Below are positions 1 through 5,418 of a stretch of 6,215 bases of DNA, in pieces. The number at the start of each line of letters is the position of its first letter. Position 1 is the stretch's first letter. Source of the stretch: DYCT01 sp051875715 (GTDB taxonomy: Bacteria > Bacteroidota > Bacteroidia > Bacteroidales > Bacteroidaceae); NCBI GenBank assembly GCA_051875715.1, contig JBJEHD010000094.1, forward strand, positions 1 to 6,215, written 5' to 3'. The notes under the pieces are model-generated. The model saw nothing but the letters and a program-made list of their open reading frames with translations. It did no database searches and had not been told where the DNA came from. The position numbers and the translations under genes were made by a program.

Positions 1-133
1 ACTTCTATTTTTGAGCAGATGTGTTCTCGTTTTGAGGGCGCAATGGGACTCCATTGTAACCGAGAAACGGGAACACATCTGCCAAAAAGAAAGTTCGTTT
101 GCGCATAACGGCCTAATGACCGTTTGGGGCTTA
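1..133. repeat. Dispersed 133-bp palindromic repeat, copy A
   Basis: This stretch recurs in the same orientation at 4458-4590, differing at 10 of 133 positions (35, 48, 73, 78, 79, 96, 109, 119, 126, 130). Positions 1-94 form a long imperfect inverted repeat. The central arms 15-32 and 65-82 pair over 18 bp with a single T-G wobble (27/70). The stem continues outward through TTTTTG (8-13) with CAAAAA (83-88) to ACTT (1-4) with AAGT (91-94). It continues inward, across small internal loops, to CAATGG (41-46) with CCATTG (51-56) around a GACT loop. The tail 95-133 is not part of the stem and holds only a weak AACGG/CCGTT hairpin (107-111/120-124). The element starts 24 bp past the pgi stop, so it lies in the probable pgi 3' untranslated region. 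No T-run follows the stem on either strand, so it is not a standard intrinsic terminator. It may extend left of the window, but the fold closes at position 1, which suggests a true edge. A REP- or MITE-like identity is inference. Confidence 0.9.
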
Positions 134-157
134 AGTATATCAGAATGAGTCGTCAGA

Positions 158-1504
158 TTAGAGCCGTGCGCGGATGGCTTCCGATTCGGCCTCGTAGCCC
201 GGCTTGTTCAGCAGGGCGAACATGTTCTTCTTGTATGCCTCAACGCCCGGTTGGTTGAACGGATTCACATCGAGGATGTAGCCGCTGATGCCGCAGGCCA
301 GTTCGAAGAAGTAGATGAGTTGACCGAGGTATTGTTCGCTGATTTCCGGCATGGCGATGTGGAGGTTGGGCACTCCGCCGTCCACGTGAGCCAACTGCGT
401 ACCGAGTTCGGCCATCTTGTTGACTTCGTCCACGCGTTTGCCGGCCAGGAAGTTCAAGCCGTCCAGGTTCTCCTCGTCGGAGGGTACTTCCAATTTGTGG
501 TTGGGCGTGCAAACCGAGATGACCGTTTCGAAGATGGTGCGTTCGCCTTCCTGAATCCATTGACCCATGGAGTGGAGGTCGGTCGAGAAGTCGACAGATG
601 CGGGGAACAAGCCCTTGCCGTCCTTGCCTTCCGATTCGCCGTAGAGTTGTTTCCACCATTCGGATACGTAGTGGAGTTTCGGCTGGAAGTTGACCAGGAT
701 TTCAATCTTCTTGCCCTGCTTGTAGAGTTCGTTGCGCGTGGCGGCGTATACGGCCGACGGGTTTTCCCAGAACGGTGTCTCGGGGTTGCTGCAACGGGCT
801 TCCATTTCGCGTGCACCGGCCACCAGTTTCTCGATGTCGAATCCGGCCACGGCGATGGGCAACAGGCCTACCGGGGTCAGTACGGAGAAACGTCCGCCTA
901 CGTTGTCGGGGATGATGAACGATTTGTAACCTTCCTTGTCGGCCGTGGTGCGGGCGGCACCTTTCTTGGCGTCGGTCACGGCAACGATGACCTTGCGGGC
1001 CATTTCCTTGCCACGCTGGTCCTCGCACTGCTTCTTCAGCAGACGGAAGGCGAGCGCCGTCTCGGTGGTCGTGCCGGACTTGGAGATGTTGATGACACCG
1101 AATTTCTTGTCCTTCAGGTAGGTGGTCAGTTCGTAGAGGTAGTCTTCGCCGATGTTGTGGCCGGCGTAAATCATGATGGGACCTTCTTTCTTGTCCTTCA
1201 GCCATTCAAAACTGTTCGACAAGGCTTCGATGACAGCGCGGGCACCCAGGTAGCTGCCGCCGATGCCGGCAACGACTACGACTTCGCAATTCTCGCGCAA
1301 CACCTGTGCGGCGGCCTTGAGGTCGTCCAGATGGGCCTGGCTGATGGACGAAGGCAGGTGCAACCAACCCAGGAAGTCGTTTCCTGCGCCTGTGCCTTGC
1401 TCCAGGGTGTTGATGTAGTCCTTCGTTTGCTTTTCGTAAGCGGCAATCGTTTCTTTCGGTACGAAGCCAAGGACCTTTTCGATGTTCAATTCAATCGTTT
1501 TCAT
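158..1504 (-). CDS. pgi: Glucose-6-phosphate isomerase
   Basis: The enzyme interconverts glucose 6-phosphate and fructose 6-phosphate in the cytoplasm, at the second step of glycolysis and in gluconeogenesis. The 448-residue product fits the short bacterial form of the family. Visible landmarks are GIGGS (80-84), the phosphate-binding SIS loop SKSGTTTET (141-149), the first family signature DNVGGRFSVLTPVG (200-213) with Arg205, the catalytic glutamate Glu290 in YGESEG, His311 in DLHSMGQ, and the second signature from Gly408 to Lys425, ending NQPGVEAYK with catalytic Lys425. The frame stays open upstream to 1567, but that would run back into gpsA. The ATG at 1504 begins the normal MKTIELNIEK end and follows an AT-rich leader (TTTAAATAATAATAGT). 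There is no Shine-Dalgarno sequence, as is usual in Bacteroidetes. It lies 28 bp after gpsA and is probably the last gene of the lysS-gpsA-pgi operon. Repeat copy A begins 24 bp past its stop. The gene looks intact. Confidence 0.97.
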   Translation of the reverse strand: MKTIELNIEKVLGFVPKETIAAYEKQTKDYINTLEQGTGAGNDFLGWLHLPSSISQAHLDDLKAAAQVLRENCEVVVVAGIGGSYLGARAVIEALSNSFEWLKDKKEGPIMIYAGHNIGEDYLYELTTYLKDKKFGVINISKSGTTTETALAFRLLKKQCEDQRGKEMARKVIVAVTDAKKGAARTTADKEGYKSFIIPDNVGGRFSVLTPVGLLPIAVAGFDIEKLVAGAREMEARCSNPETPFWENPSAVYAATRNELYKQGKKIEILVNFQPKLHYVSEWWKQLYGESEGKDGKGLFPASVDFSTDLHSMGQWIQEGERTIFETVISVCTPNHKLEVPSDEENLDGLNFLAGKRVDEVNKMAELGTQLAHVDGGVPNLHIAMPEISEQYLGQLIYFFELACGISGYILDVNPFNQPGVEAYKKNMFALLNKPGYEAESEAIRARL

Positions 1505-1532
1505 ACTATTATTATTTAAAGCGTCAGTTTGT

Positions 1533-2528
1533 TTATCGGAACGAGTCGGTGAGGAGTTTGATTTCAATCATCGGCGAGATGCGCTCGTAGAGGATGTTGT
1601 ACATGGCATCCAGAATGGGCATGTTCACGTGGTAGTGCTTGTTGATTTCCTTGATGCACTTGGTGCCGTAGTAACCTTCGGCAATCATCTCCATCTCGAT
1701 TTGCGCGCTCTTCACCGAGTAGCCTTTGCCTATCATTGAGCCGAACGTGCGGTTGCGGCTGAAGTTGGAGTAGGCTGTCACGAGCAGGTCGCCCAGGTAG
1801 ACCGAGTCGCTCACCTGGCGGTTGATGGGATGTACGATGTTGAGGAAACGGTTCATCTCCTGAATGGCGTTGGCCATGAGAACGGCCTGGAAATTGTCGC
1901 CATACTTCAGCGCGCTGCAGATGCCTGCGGCGATGGCGTATACGTTTTTCAGTACGGAACCGTATTCGATGCCGGCCACGTCATCGCTGACCGATGTCTT
2001 GATGTAGTGGCTGCTCAGTCGTTGGGCGAACAGGTGGGCCTTGTCGATGTCGGGGCAGGCCACGGTGAGGTAGGAGAGACGCTCGAGCGCCACCTCCTCG
2101 GCATGGCACGGTCCGGCCAGCACGGCGATGTTCTCAGGCGGAACTCCGTAGATTTTCGTGAGGTAGTCGGACACAATCATGTTCTCGTCCGGTACGATAC
2201 CTTTGATGGCCGTCACAATGAATTTGTCCTTGATTTTGGTCTTGAGCTTTTTCAGGTGCGACTTGACGTAGGGGGACGGGGTGGCAAACACCAGCGTGTC
2301 CGAGGCTTTGACGGCATCGTTGATGTTGGAGTAGAAGTGGATTCGCTTGATGTCGAATTTCACTCCTGTGAGGTAGGCGGGGTTGTGGCCCATGCGCTTG
2401 AAATCCTCGATGCGGTCGTCGCGGCGCATGTACCAGTTGATTTCCTCTTCCTGGCCCAGCGCCATTTTGGCGATGGCGGTGGCCCAGCTGCCTCCTCCCA
2501 TGATTGCGATTCTTCCGGGTAGTTTCAT
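1533..2528 (-). CDS. gpsA: NAD(P)-dependent glycerol-3-phosphate dehydrogenase
   Basis: GpsA reduces dihydroxyacetone phosphate to sn-glycerol 3-phosphate, the backbone precursor of phospholipids, linking glycolysis to membrane synthesis. The protein has 331 residues, close to the family norm of about 335. The N-terminal Rossmann fold opens with the dinucleotide-binding loop GGGSWATA (11-18). The conserved substrate-site lysines are Lys109 in TAIKG and Lys194 in GSVLKNVYAIAAG, with GDL (246-248) and SRNRTFG (257-263) further on. The usual GPS-x-A-x-E motif reads GPCHAEE (139-145), which I recall as typical of Bacteroidetes versions rather than a defect. The start at 2528 gives the expected MKLPGRIAIM beginning immediately before the Rossmann strand. 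It lies 76 bp after lysS, in a gap with two hairpins, and 28 bp before pgi. All three genes share a strand, so cotranscription is likely. Confidence 0.96.
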   Translation of the reverse strand: MKLPGRIAIMGGGSWATAIAKMALGQEEEINWYMRRDDRIEDFKRMGHNPAYLTGVKFDIKRIHFYSNINDAVKASDTLVFATPSPYVKSHLKKLKTKIKDKFIVTAIKGIVPDENMIVSDYLTKIYGVPPENIAVLAGPCHAEEVALERLSYLTVACPDIDKAHLFAQRLSSHYIKTSVSDDVAGIEYGSVLKNVYAIAAGICSALKYGDNFQAVLMANAIQEMNRFLNIVHPINRQVSDSVYLGDLLVTAYSNFSRNRTFGSMIGKGYSVKSAQIEMEMIAEGYYGTKCIKEINKHYHVNMPILDAMYNILYERISPMIEIKLLTDSFR

Positions 2529-2531
2529 AAG

Positions 2532-2550
2532 CTGTCAGTTGTCCTGACGG
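2532..2550 (-). promoter_or_regulatory. Small hairpin just upstream of gpsA start
   Basis: GTCAG (2534-2538) and CTGAC (2544-2548) form a 5-bp stem, and C2532/G2550 can add one pair beyond a wobble. The loop is 5 nt. It ends only 3 nt before the gpsA ATG, so in the transcript it would cover the ribosome-loading region. A role in setting gpsA translation within the operon is possible but purely inferred. A stem this short could also occur by chance. Confidence 0.3.
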
Positions 2551-2560
2551 TGGGGCGTGT

Positions 2561-2590
2561 GCCGAGGGGCGGGTCTCCCTGTCCCTCGGC
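2561..2590 (-). other. GC-rich hairpin in lysS-gpsA spacer
   Basis: GCCGAGGG (2561-2568) and CCCTCGGC (2583-2590) are perfect 8-bp arms. Pairing can continue inward (C2570/G2581, GG 2572-2573 with CC 2578-2579) toward a TCTC loop. The stem starts 14 nt after the lysS stop. On the minus strand the bases that follow it (ACACGCCCC) contain no T-run, so it does not fit an intrinsic terminator. It could be an RNA-processing or 3'-end stabilising structure between the lysS and gpsA messages. A direct repeat CCCGTCTT (2590-2597 and 2599-2606) adjoins it and overlaps the lysS stop codon. Confidence 0.5.
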
Positions 2591-2604
2591 CCGTCTTTCC
2601 CGTC

Positions 2605-4335
2605 TTATTCCGTAATGCGGCTGATCCAGTCCTCCACGTCTTTTACGCTGGGATTGGTCAACTCCAGTTTATACTTCTTGTTCACTCCGCAGATGTCCAT
2701 GTGAAGTTTCTGCGGATTCACGTTCTTCATGTCCGCCACCAGGTTGTAGCCTGCTTTTTGGATGACGGGCACCCATTCCTCGGCAATGCCCAGTGCGACG
2801 TATTTGGCTGCGGCATCCTTCGGTGCCACCTTTTCCGGACGCATCTGCGGGAAGAAGAGCACTTCCTGGATGAACGATTTGCCCGTCATGAGCATGGTGA
2901 GGCGGTCGATGCCGATGCCGATGCCCGAGGTGGGCGGCATGCCGTATTGCAGGGCCTTGAGGAAGTCCTGGTCGATGAACATCGCTTCGTCGTCGCCCTT
3001 CTCGCTGAGGCGGAGCTGGTCCTTGAATCGTTCTTCCTGGTCGATGGGGTCGTTCAGCTCGCTGTAAGCGTTGGCCAATTCTTTCCCGTTCACCATCAGT
3101 TCGAAGCGTTCGGTCAGGCCCGGTTTGCTGCGGTGCTTCTTGGTTAGCGGCGACATTTCCACCGGATAGTCGGTGATGAAGGTAGGCTGGATGAACGTGC
3201 CTTCGCAGAACTCGCCGAAGATTTCGTCGATGAGTTTGCCTTTGCCCATGGTGTCGTCAATCTCCATGTTCAAGGCCTTGCAGATGTCGCGTATCTCATC
3301 CTCGCTCTTGCCGGTCAGGTCGTAGCCGGTTTTCTCTTGGATGGCTTCCAGAATGGGCAGGCGGCGGAAGGGAGCCTTGAAACTGATGGTTTTGCCGTCG
3401 ATGGTCGTTTCAGGGCAGCCGTTCACGGCGATGCAGATGCGCTCGAGCAACTTTTCGGTGAAGTCCATCATCCAGTTGTAGTCCTTGTACTGCACGTAGA
3501 GTTCCATGCAGGTGAATTCGGGGTTGTGGTTCTTGTCCATGCCTTCGTTGCGGAAGTTCTTCCCGATTTCGTAGACACCCTCGAATCCGCCGACGATGAG
3601 CCGTTTGAGGTACAACTCGGTGGCGATGCGGAGGTAGAGGTCGATGTCGAGCGAGTTATGGTGGGTGATGAAGGGACGTGCGCTTGCGCCTCCGGGGATG
3701 GACTGTAGGATGGGGGTCTCCACCTCGGTGTATCCGGCTTCGTCGAGGGCGGCGCGGAGTGTCTTGATGACCATGGCCCGCTTGAGGAACGTGTCCTTTA
3801 CACCGTCGTTGACGATGAGGTCCACATAGCGCTGGCGATAGCGCAATTCGGGGTCTTCGAACGAGTCGTAGGCCACGCCGTCTTTGTATTTTACGATAGG
3901 GAGCGGCTTGATGCTCTTGGACAATACGGTGATTTTCTGGGCATGTACGCTGATTTCGCCCATCTGTGTGCGGAACACGTATCCTTCGATGCCGATGAAA
4001 TCGCCTAAGTCCAGCAGACGTTTGAACACGGTGGTGTACATGTCTTTGTTCTCGCCCGGACAGATGTCGTCGCGGGTAATGTACACCTGGATGCGGCCTT
4101 TTGAATCCTGCAGTTCGATGAACGATGCCTTGCCCATGATGCGCCGGCTCATCATACGTCCGGCGATGGATACCTGGCGAGGCTCGGCCTCGTCGCTGAA
4201 TTCATTTTTTATGTCGGTAGAGAATGCATTGGTCACATACTCGGCTGCGGGATACGGGTCGATGCCCATCGCGCGCAATTCGTTCAGGCTGTTTCGTCTG
4301 ATAATTTCCTGTTCACTTAGTTCTAATAAGTTCAT
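2605..4335 (-). CDS. lysS: Lysyl-tRNA synthetase, class II
   Basis: The enzyme activates lysine with ATP and charges tRNA-Lys in the cytoplasm. An N-terminal OB-fold anticodon-binding domain spans roughly residues 55-138 (VSIAGRMMSRR to VHAQKITVLSK). The class II catalytic core follows: motif 1 around TEVETPIL (203-210), motif 2 from FRNEG through ELY (261-280), and motif 3 GIGIGIDRLTMLMTG (471-485). The E. coli enzyme stops near the equivalent of FFPQMRPEK (494-502). This 576-residue protein continues for about 74 more residues, ending DVEDWISRITE, an extension I recall as typical of Bacteroidetes LysRS. The frame is open up to 4401, but the ATG at 4335 gives the standard MNLLELSEQE start. 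The longer version would begin upstream of the probable promoter at 4364-4371. It is the first gene of the probable lysS-gpsA-pgi operon. No frameshift or missing motif is seen. Confidence 0.97.
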   Translation of the reverse strand: MNLLELSEQEIIRRNSLNELRAMGIDPYPAAEYVTNAFSTDIKNEFSDEAEPRQVSIAGRMMSRRIMGKASFIELQDSKGRIQVYITRDDICPGENKDMYTTVFKRLLDLGDFIGIEGYVFRTQMGEISVHAQKITVLSKSIKPLPIVKYKDGVAYDSFEDPELRYRQRYVDLIVNDGVKDTFLKRAMVIKTLRAALDEAGYTEVETPILQSIPGGASARPFITHHNSLDIDLYLRIATELYLKRLIVGGFEGVYEIGKNFRNEGMDKNHNPEFTCMELYVQYKDYNWMMDFTEKLLERICIAVNGCPETTIDGKTISFKAPFRRLPILEAIQEKTGYDLTGKSEDEIRDICKALNMEIDDTMGKGKLIDEIFGEFCEGTFIQPTFITDYPVEMSPLTKKHRSKPGLTERFELMVNGKELANAYSELNDPIDQEERFKDQLRLSEKGDDEAMFIDQDFLKALQYGMPPTSGIGIGIDRLTMLMTGKSFIQEVLFFPQMRPEKVAPKDAAAKYVALGIAEEWVPVIQKAGYNLVADMKNVNPQKLHMDICGVNKKYKLELTNPSVKDVEDWISRITE

Positions 4336-4363
4336 TCTGTCTACTATTAACTCAAATTTGGCA

Positions 4364-4371
4364 CAAAAGTA
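4364..4371 (-). promoter_or_regulatory. Probable Bacteroidetes -7 box for lysS operon
   Basis: On the minus strand this reads TACTTTTG, an exact match to the Bacteroidetes primary sigma factor -7 consensus TAnnTTTG. It ends 28 nt before the lysS ATG, giving a short AT-rich leader. No convincing TTTG -33 box lies at the expected 19-21 nt spacing: the nearest TTTG is only 12 nt upstream. The assignment therefore rests on the -7 box and its position. Confidence 0.55.
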
Positions 4372-4404
4372 AGAAACATTTTGCAAATATTCCCCAAGCA
4401 ATCA

Positions 4405-4456
4405 GCGTTATTTATGCCGATTATCCCAAATCGGTTATTCGCGTTATGATGATAAC
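4405..4456. other. Small inverted repeats upstream of lysS promoter
   Basis: CCGATT (4417-4422) pairs with AATCGG (4429-4434) around a 6-nt loop. GTTAT (4443-4447) pairs with ATAAC (4452-4456) and directly abuts repeat copy B. The heptamer GCGTTAT occurs at both 4405-4411 and 4441-4447, flanking the first hairpin. They lie upstream of the predicted lysS promoter, so an operator is conceivable. The arms are short and could be coincidental. Confidence 0.2.
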
Positions 4457-4457
4457 A

Positions 4458-4590
4458 ACTTCTATTTTTGAGCAGATGTGTTCTCGTTTTGGGGGCGCAA
4501 TGGGGCTCCATTGTAACCGAGAAACGGGAGCACAGATGCCAAAAAGAAAGTTTGTTTGCGCATAAAGGCCTAATGTCCGTTTTGGGATTA
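4458..4590. repeat. Dispersed 133-bp palindromic repeat, copy B
   Basis: This is the second copy of the element at 1-133, in the same orientation and 123 of 133 bases identical. The inverted-repeat part (4458-4551) differs from copy A at 5 of 94 positions, the tail (4552-4590) at 5 of 39. Stem arms are 4472-4489 and 4522-4539. Relative to copy A, one pair becomes a T-G wobble (element position 73), and two adjacent pairs become G-A/A-G oppositions (78 and 79, where TC is replaced by GA). The tip hairpin CAATGG/CCATTG is intact, with loop GGCT instead of GACT. It lies about 85 bp upstream of the lysS -7 box and about 125 bp beyond the mscL terminator, so it is intergenic and probably outside both messages. 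Two overlapping minus-strand frames stay open through it, but neither resembles a gene. Confidence 0.9.
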
Positions 4591-4715
4591 TGCCGCTGAG
4601 GCCTGTTCTTCGGAGGGCCGGACACCGGATGATGTGCCGTATGGGCCCTGTTTGCCGGGCGGGGTAACAGTCGGGTTTCTTTCCTCGCTGGCCGTGGCCG
4701 GAAAAGGCAGGATGG
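4591..4715. other. GC-rich intergenic stretch, no gene recognised
   Basis: The segment between repeat copy B and the mscL terminator is GC-rich, with several CCGG and GGCC tetramers (for example CCGG-ACA-CCGG at 4618-4628). I see no credible start, RNA gene, promoter box or long inverted repeat in it. A minus-strand frame (4723-4421) crosses it but begins inside the mscL terminator tail and ends inside the lysS upstream region, so it is unlikely to be a gene. Confidence 0.5.
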
Positions 4716-4765
4716 AAAAACAAAACCGCCCCTCGTACATTATATTATAATATACAAAGGGCGGT
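4716..4765 (-). terminator. Intrinsic terminator of mscL
   Basis: On the minus strand, starting 13 nt after the mscL stop, ACCGCCC (4765-4759) pairs with GGGCGGT (4731-4725). The stem then continues without interruption through the AT-rich centre to a total of about 19 pairs, closing on a 3-nt AAT loop. The centre includes a perfect 14-bp palindrome at 4741-4754. Three of the pairs are G-U wobbles that exist only in minus-strand RNA; plus-strand RNA would have A-C mismatches there. The stem is followed directly by TTTTGTTTTT on the minus strand. Stem, orientation and T-run all agree with factor-independent termination of mscL. Confidence 0.88.
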
Positions 4766-4778
4766 CGGCCTATAGGGG

Positions 4779-5225
4779 TTATTTCTTGCTTTGTTCTTTC
4801 AGCAGGTCGCGGATTTCCGTCAGCAGCACTTCTTCCTTGCTGGGAGCAGGGGGTGCGGGAGGCGTGGCGGGTGCTTCGGCTTTCTTCTTCTGCGTCAGGC
4901 GAGTCAGCACACGAATGAAGACGAAAATGGAGAATGCGATGATCAGGAAGTCGAACGTGGCCTGAAGGAACTTGCCGTAGTTGAGCGTGACGGCTGCGGC
5001 CTGTTCCACTCCGTCCACCACGACGGCGTCTTTCATGGTCAGCGCCAGGTCGGTGAAGTTGACACCGCCGATGAGCAATCCGAGCGGAGGCATGATGACG
5101 TCGGCCACCAAGGAAGATACGATTTTGCCAAAGGCACCACCAATGATGACACCGACGGCCATGTCTACTACGTTGCCTTTCATGGCGAAGGCTTTGAAGT
5201 CTTGTAAGAAATTACTTTTTCCCAT
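4779..5225 (-). CDS. mscL: Large-conductance mechanosensitive channel MscL
   Basis: MscL forms a homopentameric inner-membrane pore that opens under extreme membrane tension, releasing solutes during hypo-osmotic shock. The 148-residue product matches the family size (about 130-150). It shows the amphipathic N-terminal helix (GKSNFLQDFKAFAMKG) and the family signature KGNVVDMAVGVIIGGAF (16-32) leading TM1 (about 17-46). A periplasmic loop contains DAVVVDGVEQ (66-75), and TM2 spans about 88-109 and ends at a basic cluster RLTQKKK. A proline/alanine linker (116-129) joins the cytoplasmic bundle helix EEVLLTEIRDLLKEQ (131-145). The ATG at 5225 gives the normal MGKSNFLQ start and is preceded by an AT-rich leader. 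It is divergent from gap, and a strong terminator follows 13 nt past the stop, so it is probably monocistronic. Confidence 0.97.
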   Translation of the reverse strand: MGKSNFLQDFKAFAMKGNVVDMAVGVIIGGAFGKIVSSLVADVIMPPLGLLIGGVNFTDLALTMKDAVVVDGVEQAAAVTLNYGKFLQATFDFLIIAFSIFVFIRVLTRLTQKKKAEAPATPPAPPAPSKEEVLLTEIRDLLKEQSKK

Positions 5226-5255
5226 CTTTTTAGTTATTTAATATAGAAATATGCG

Positions 5256-5263
5256 CTAAGATA
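5256..5263 (-). promoter_or_regulatory. Weak candidate -7 box for mscL
   Basis: The minus strand reads TATCTTAG, one mismatch from TAnnTTTG, 30 nt upstream of the mscL ATG. No TTTG box is found at the expected -33 position. It lies close to the plus-strand box at 5277-5284, so mscL and gap could have back-to-back promoters, but the match is weak. Confidence 0.2.
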
Positions 5264-5276
5264 AAAGATTTTTTTC

Positions 5277-5284
5277 TAATTTTG
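5277..5284 (+). promoter_or_regulatory. Candidate -7 box for gap (TAATTTTG)
   Basis: TAATTTTG fits the Bacteroidetes -7 consensus TAnnTTTG exactly. It would give gap a leader of roughly 130 nt. No TTTG -33 box precedes it at the expected spacing, and the surrounding sequence is AT-rich, so a chance match is possible. It competes with the candidate at 5360-5388. Confidence 0.35.
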
Positions 5285-5296
5285 CACCGCGTTTCA

Positions 5297-5326
5297 GGGA
5301 AAAGTGAAATTTTTTGATATTTTCCT
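5297..5326 (+). other. Possible hairpin in gap upstream region
   Basis: GGAAAA (5298-5303) and TTTTCC (5320-5325) can pair, with an outer G-T wobble (5297/5326), around a 16-nt AT-rich loop. If gap is transcribed from 5277-5284 this stem lies in its 5' leader. The pairing is weak and AT-rich, and a regulatory role is speculation. Confidence 0.2.
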
Positions 5327-5359
5327 TTGGAATGTGGCCCGCAGTGTTGGACCAATCCC

Positions 5360-5388
5360 TTGAATGCGGACGAATAAATGCTAATTTG
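5360..5388 (+). promoter_or_regulatory. Alternative gap promoter candidate
   Basis: TTG (5360-5362) and TAATTTG (5382-5388) are separated by 19 nt, near the Bacteroidetes -33/-7 spacing. The second box is one base shorter than TAnnTTTG, so it is an imperfect match. It would leave a conventional leader of about 25-30 nt before the gap ATG at 5419, which makes it positionally attractive. Confidence 0.3.
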
Positions 5389-5418
5389 ATATTATAAAAC
5401 CCTTAAAAGTTTAACAAA

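Noticed and set aside
1..94. Repeat hairpin as an intrinsic terminator
   Set aside because: Neither strand has a T-run after the stem: the plus side continues CAAAAAGAAAG and the minus side TCAAAAATAGAAG.
702..1205. Minus-strand frame inside pgi rich in Arg and His
   Set aside because: It is out of frame within pgi, and its odd composition is typical of a shifted frame.
251..1519. Long plus-strand open frame (422 codons) opposite pgi
   Set aside because: It lies entirely antisense to an intact pgi with all catalytic motifs. The translation resembles no family and is rich in Val, Phe and Gly, as expected from reading GC-rich codons in reverse.
1830..2522. Plus-strand open frame opposite gpsA
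   Set aside because: It is a shadow of gpsA on the complementary strand, with no family resemblance and no leader or promoter box of its own.
1..4590. The two repeats as ends of a composite transposon or genomic island
   Set aside because: The enclosed genes are core housekeeping genes in what I recall as a conserved order. There is no transposase or integrase, and the copies have diverged by about 8%, which does not fit recent composite transposition.
4458..4590. CRISPR-like or tRNA/riboswitch structure
   Set aside because: There are only two widely separated copies without spacers, and no cloverleaf, CCA end or recognisable riboswitch core is visible.
4347..4625. Possible small gene between mscL and lysS on the minus strand
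   Set aside because: Most of it is repeat copy B read in one frame, and a second frame is equally open. It runs over the lysS promoter and into the lysS leader region.
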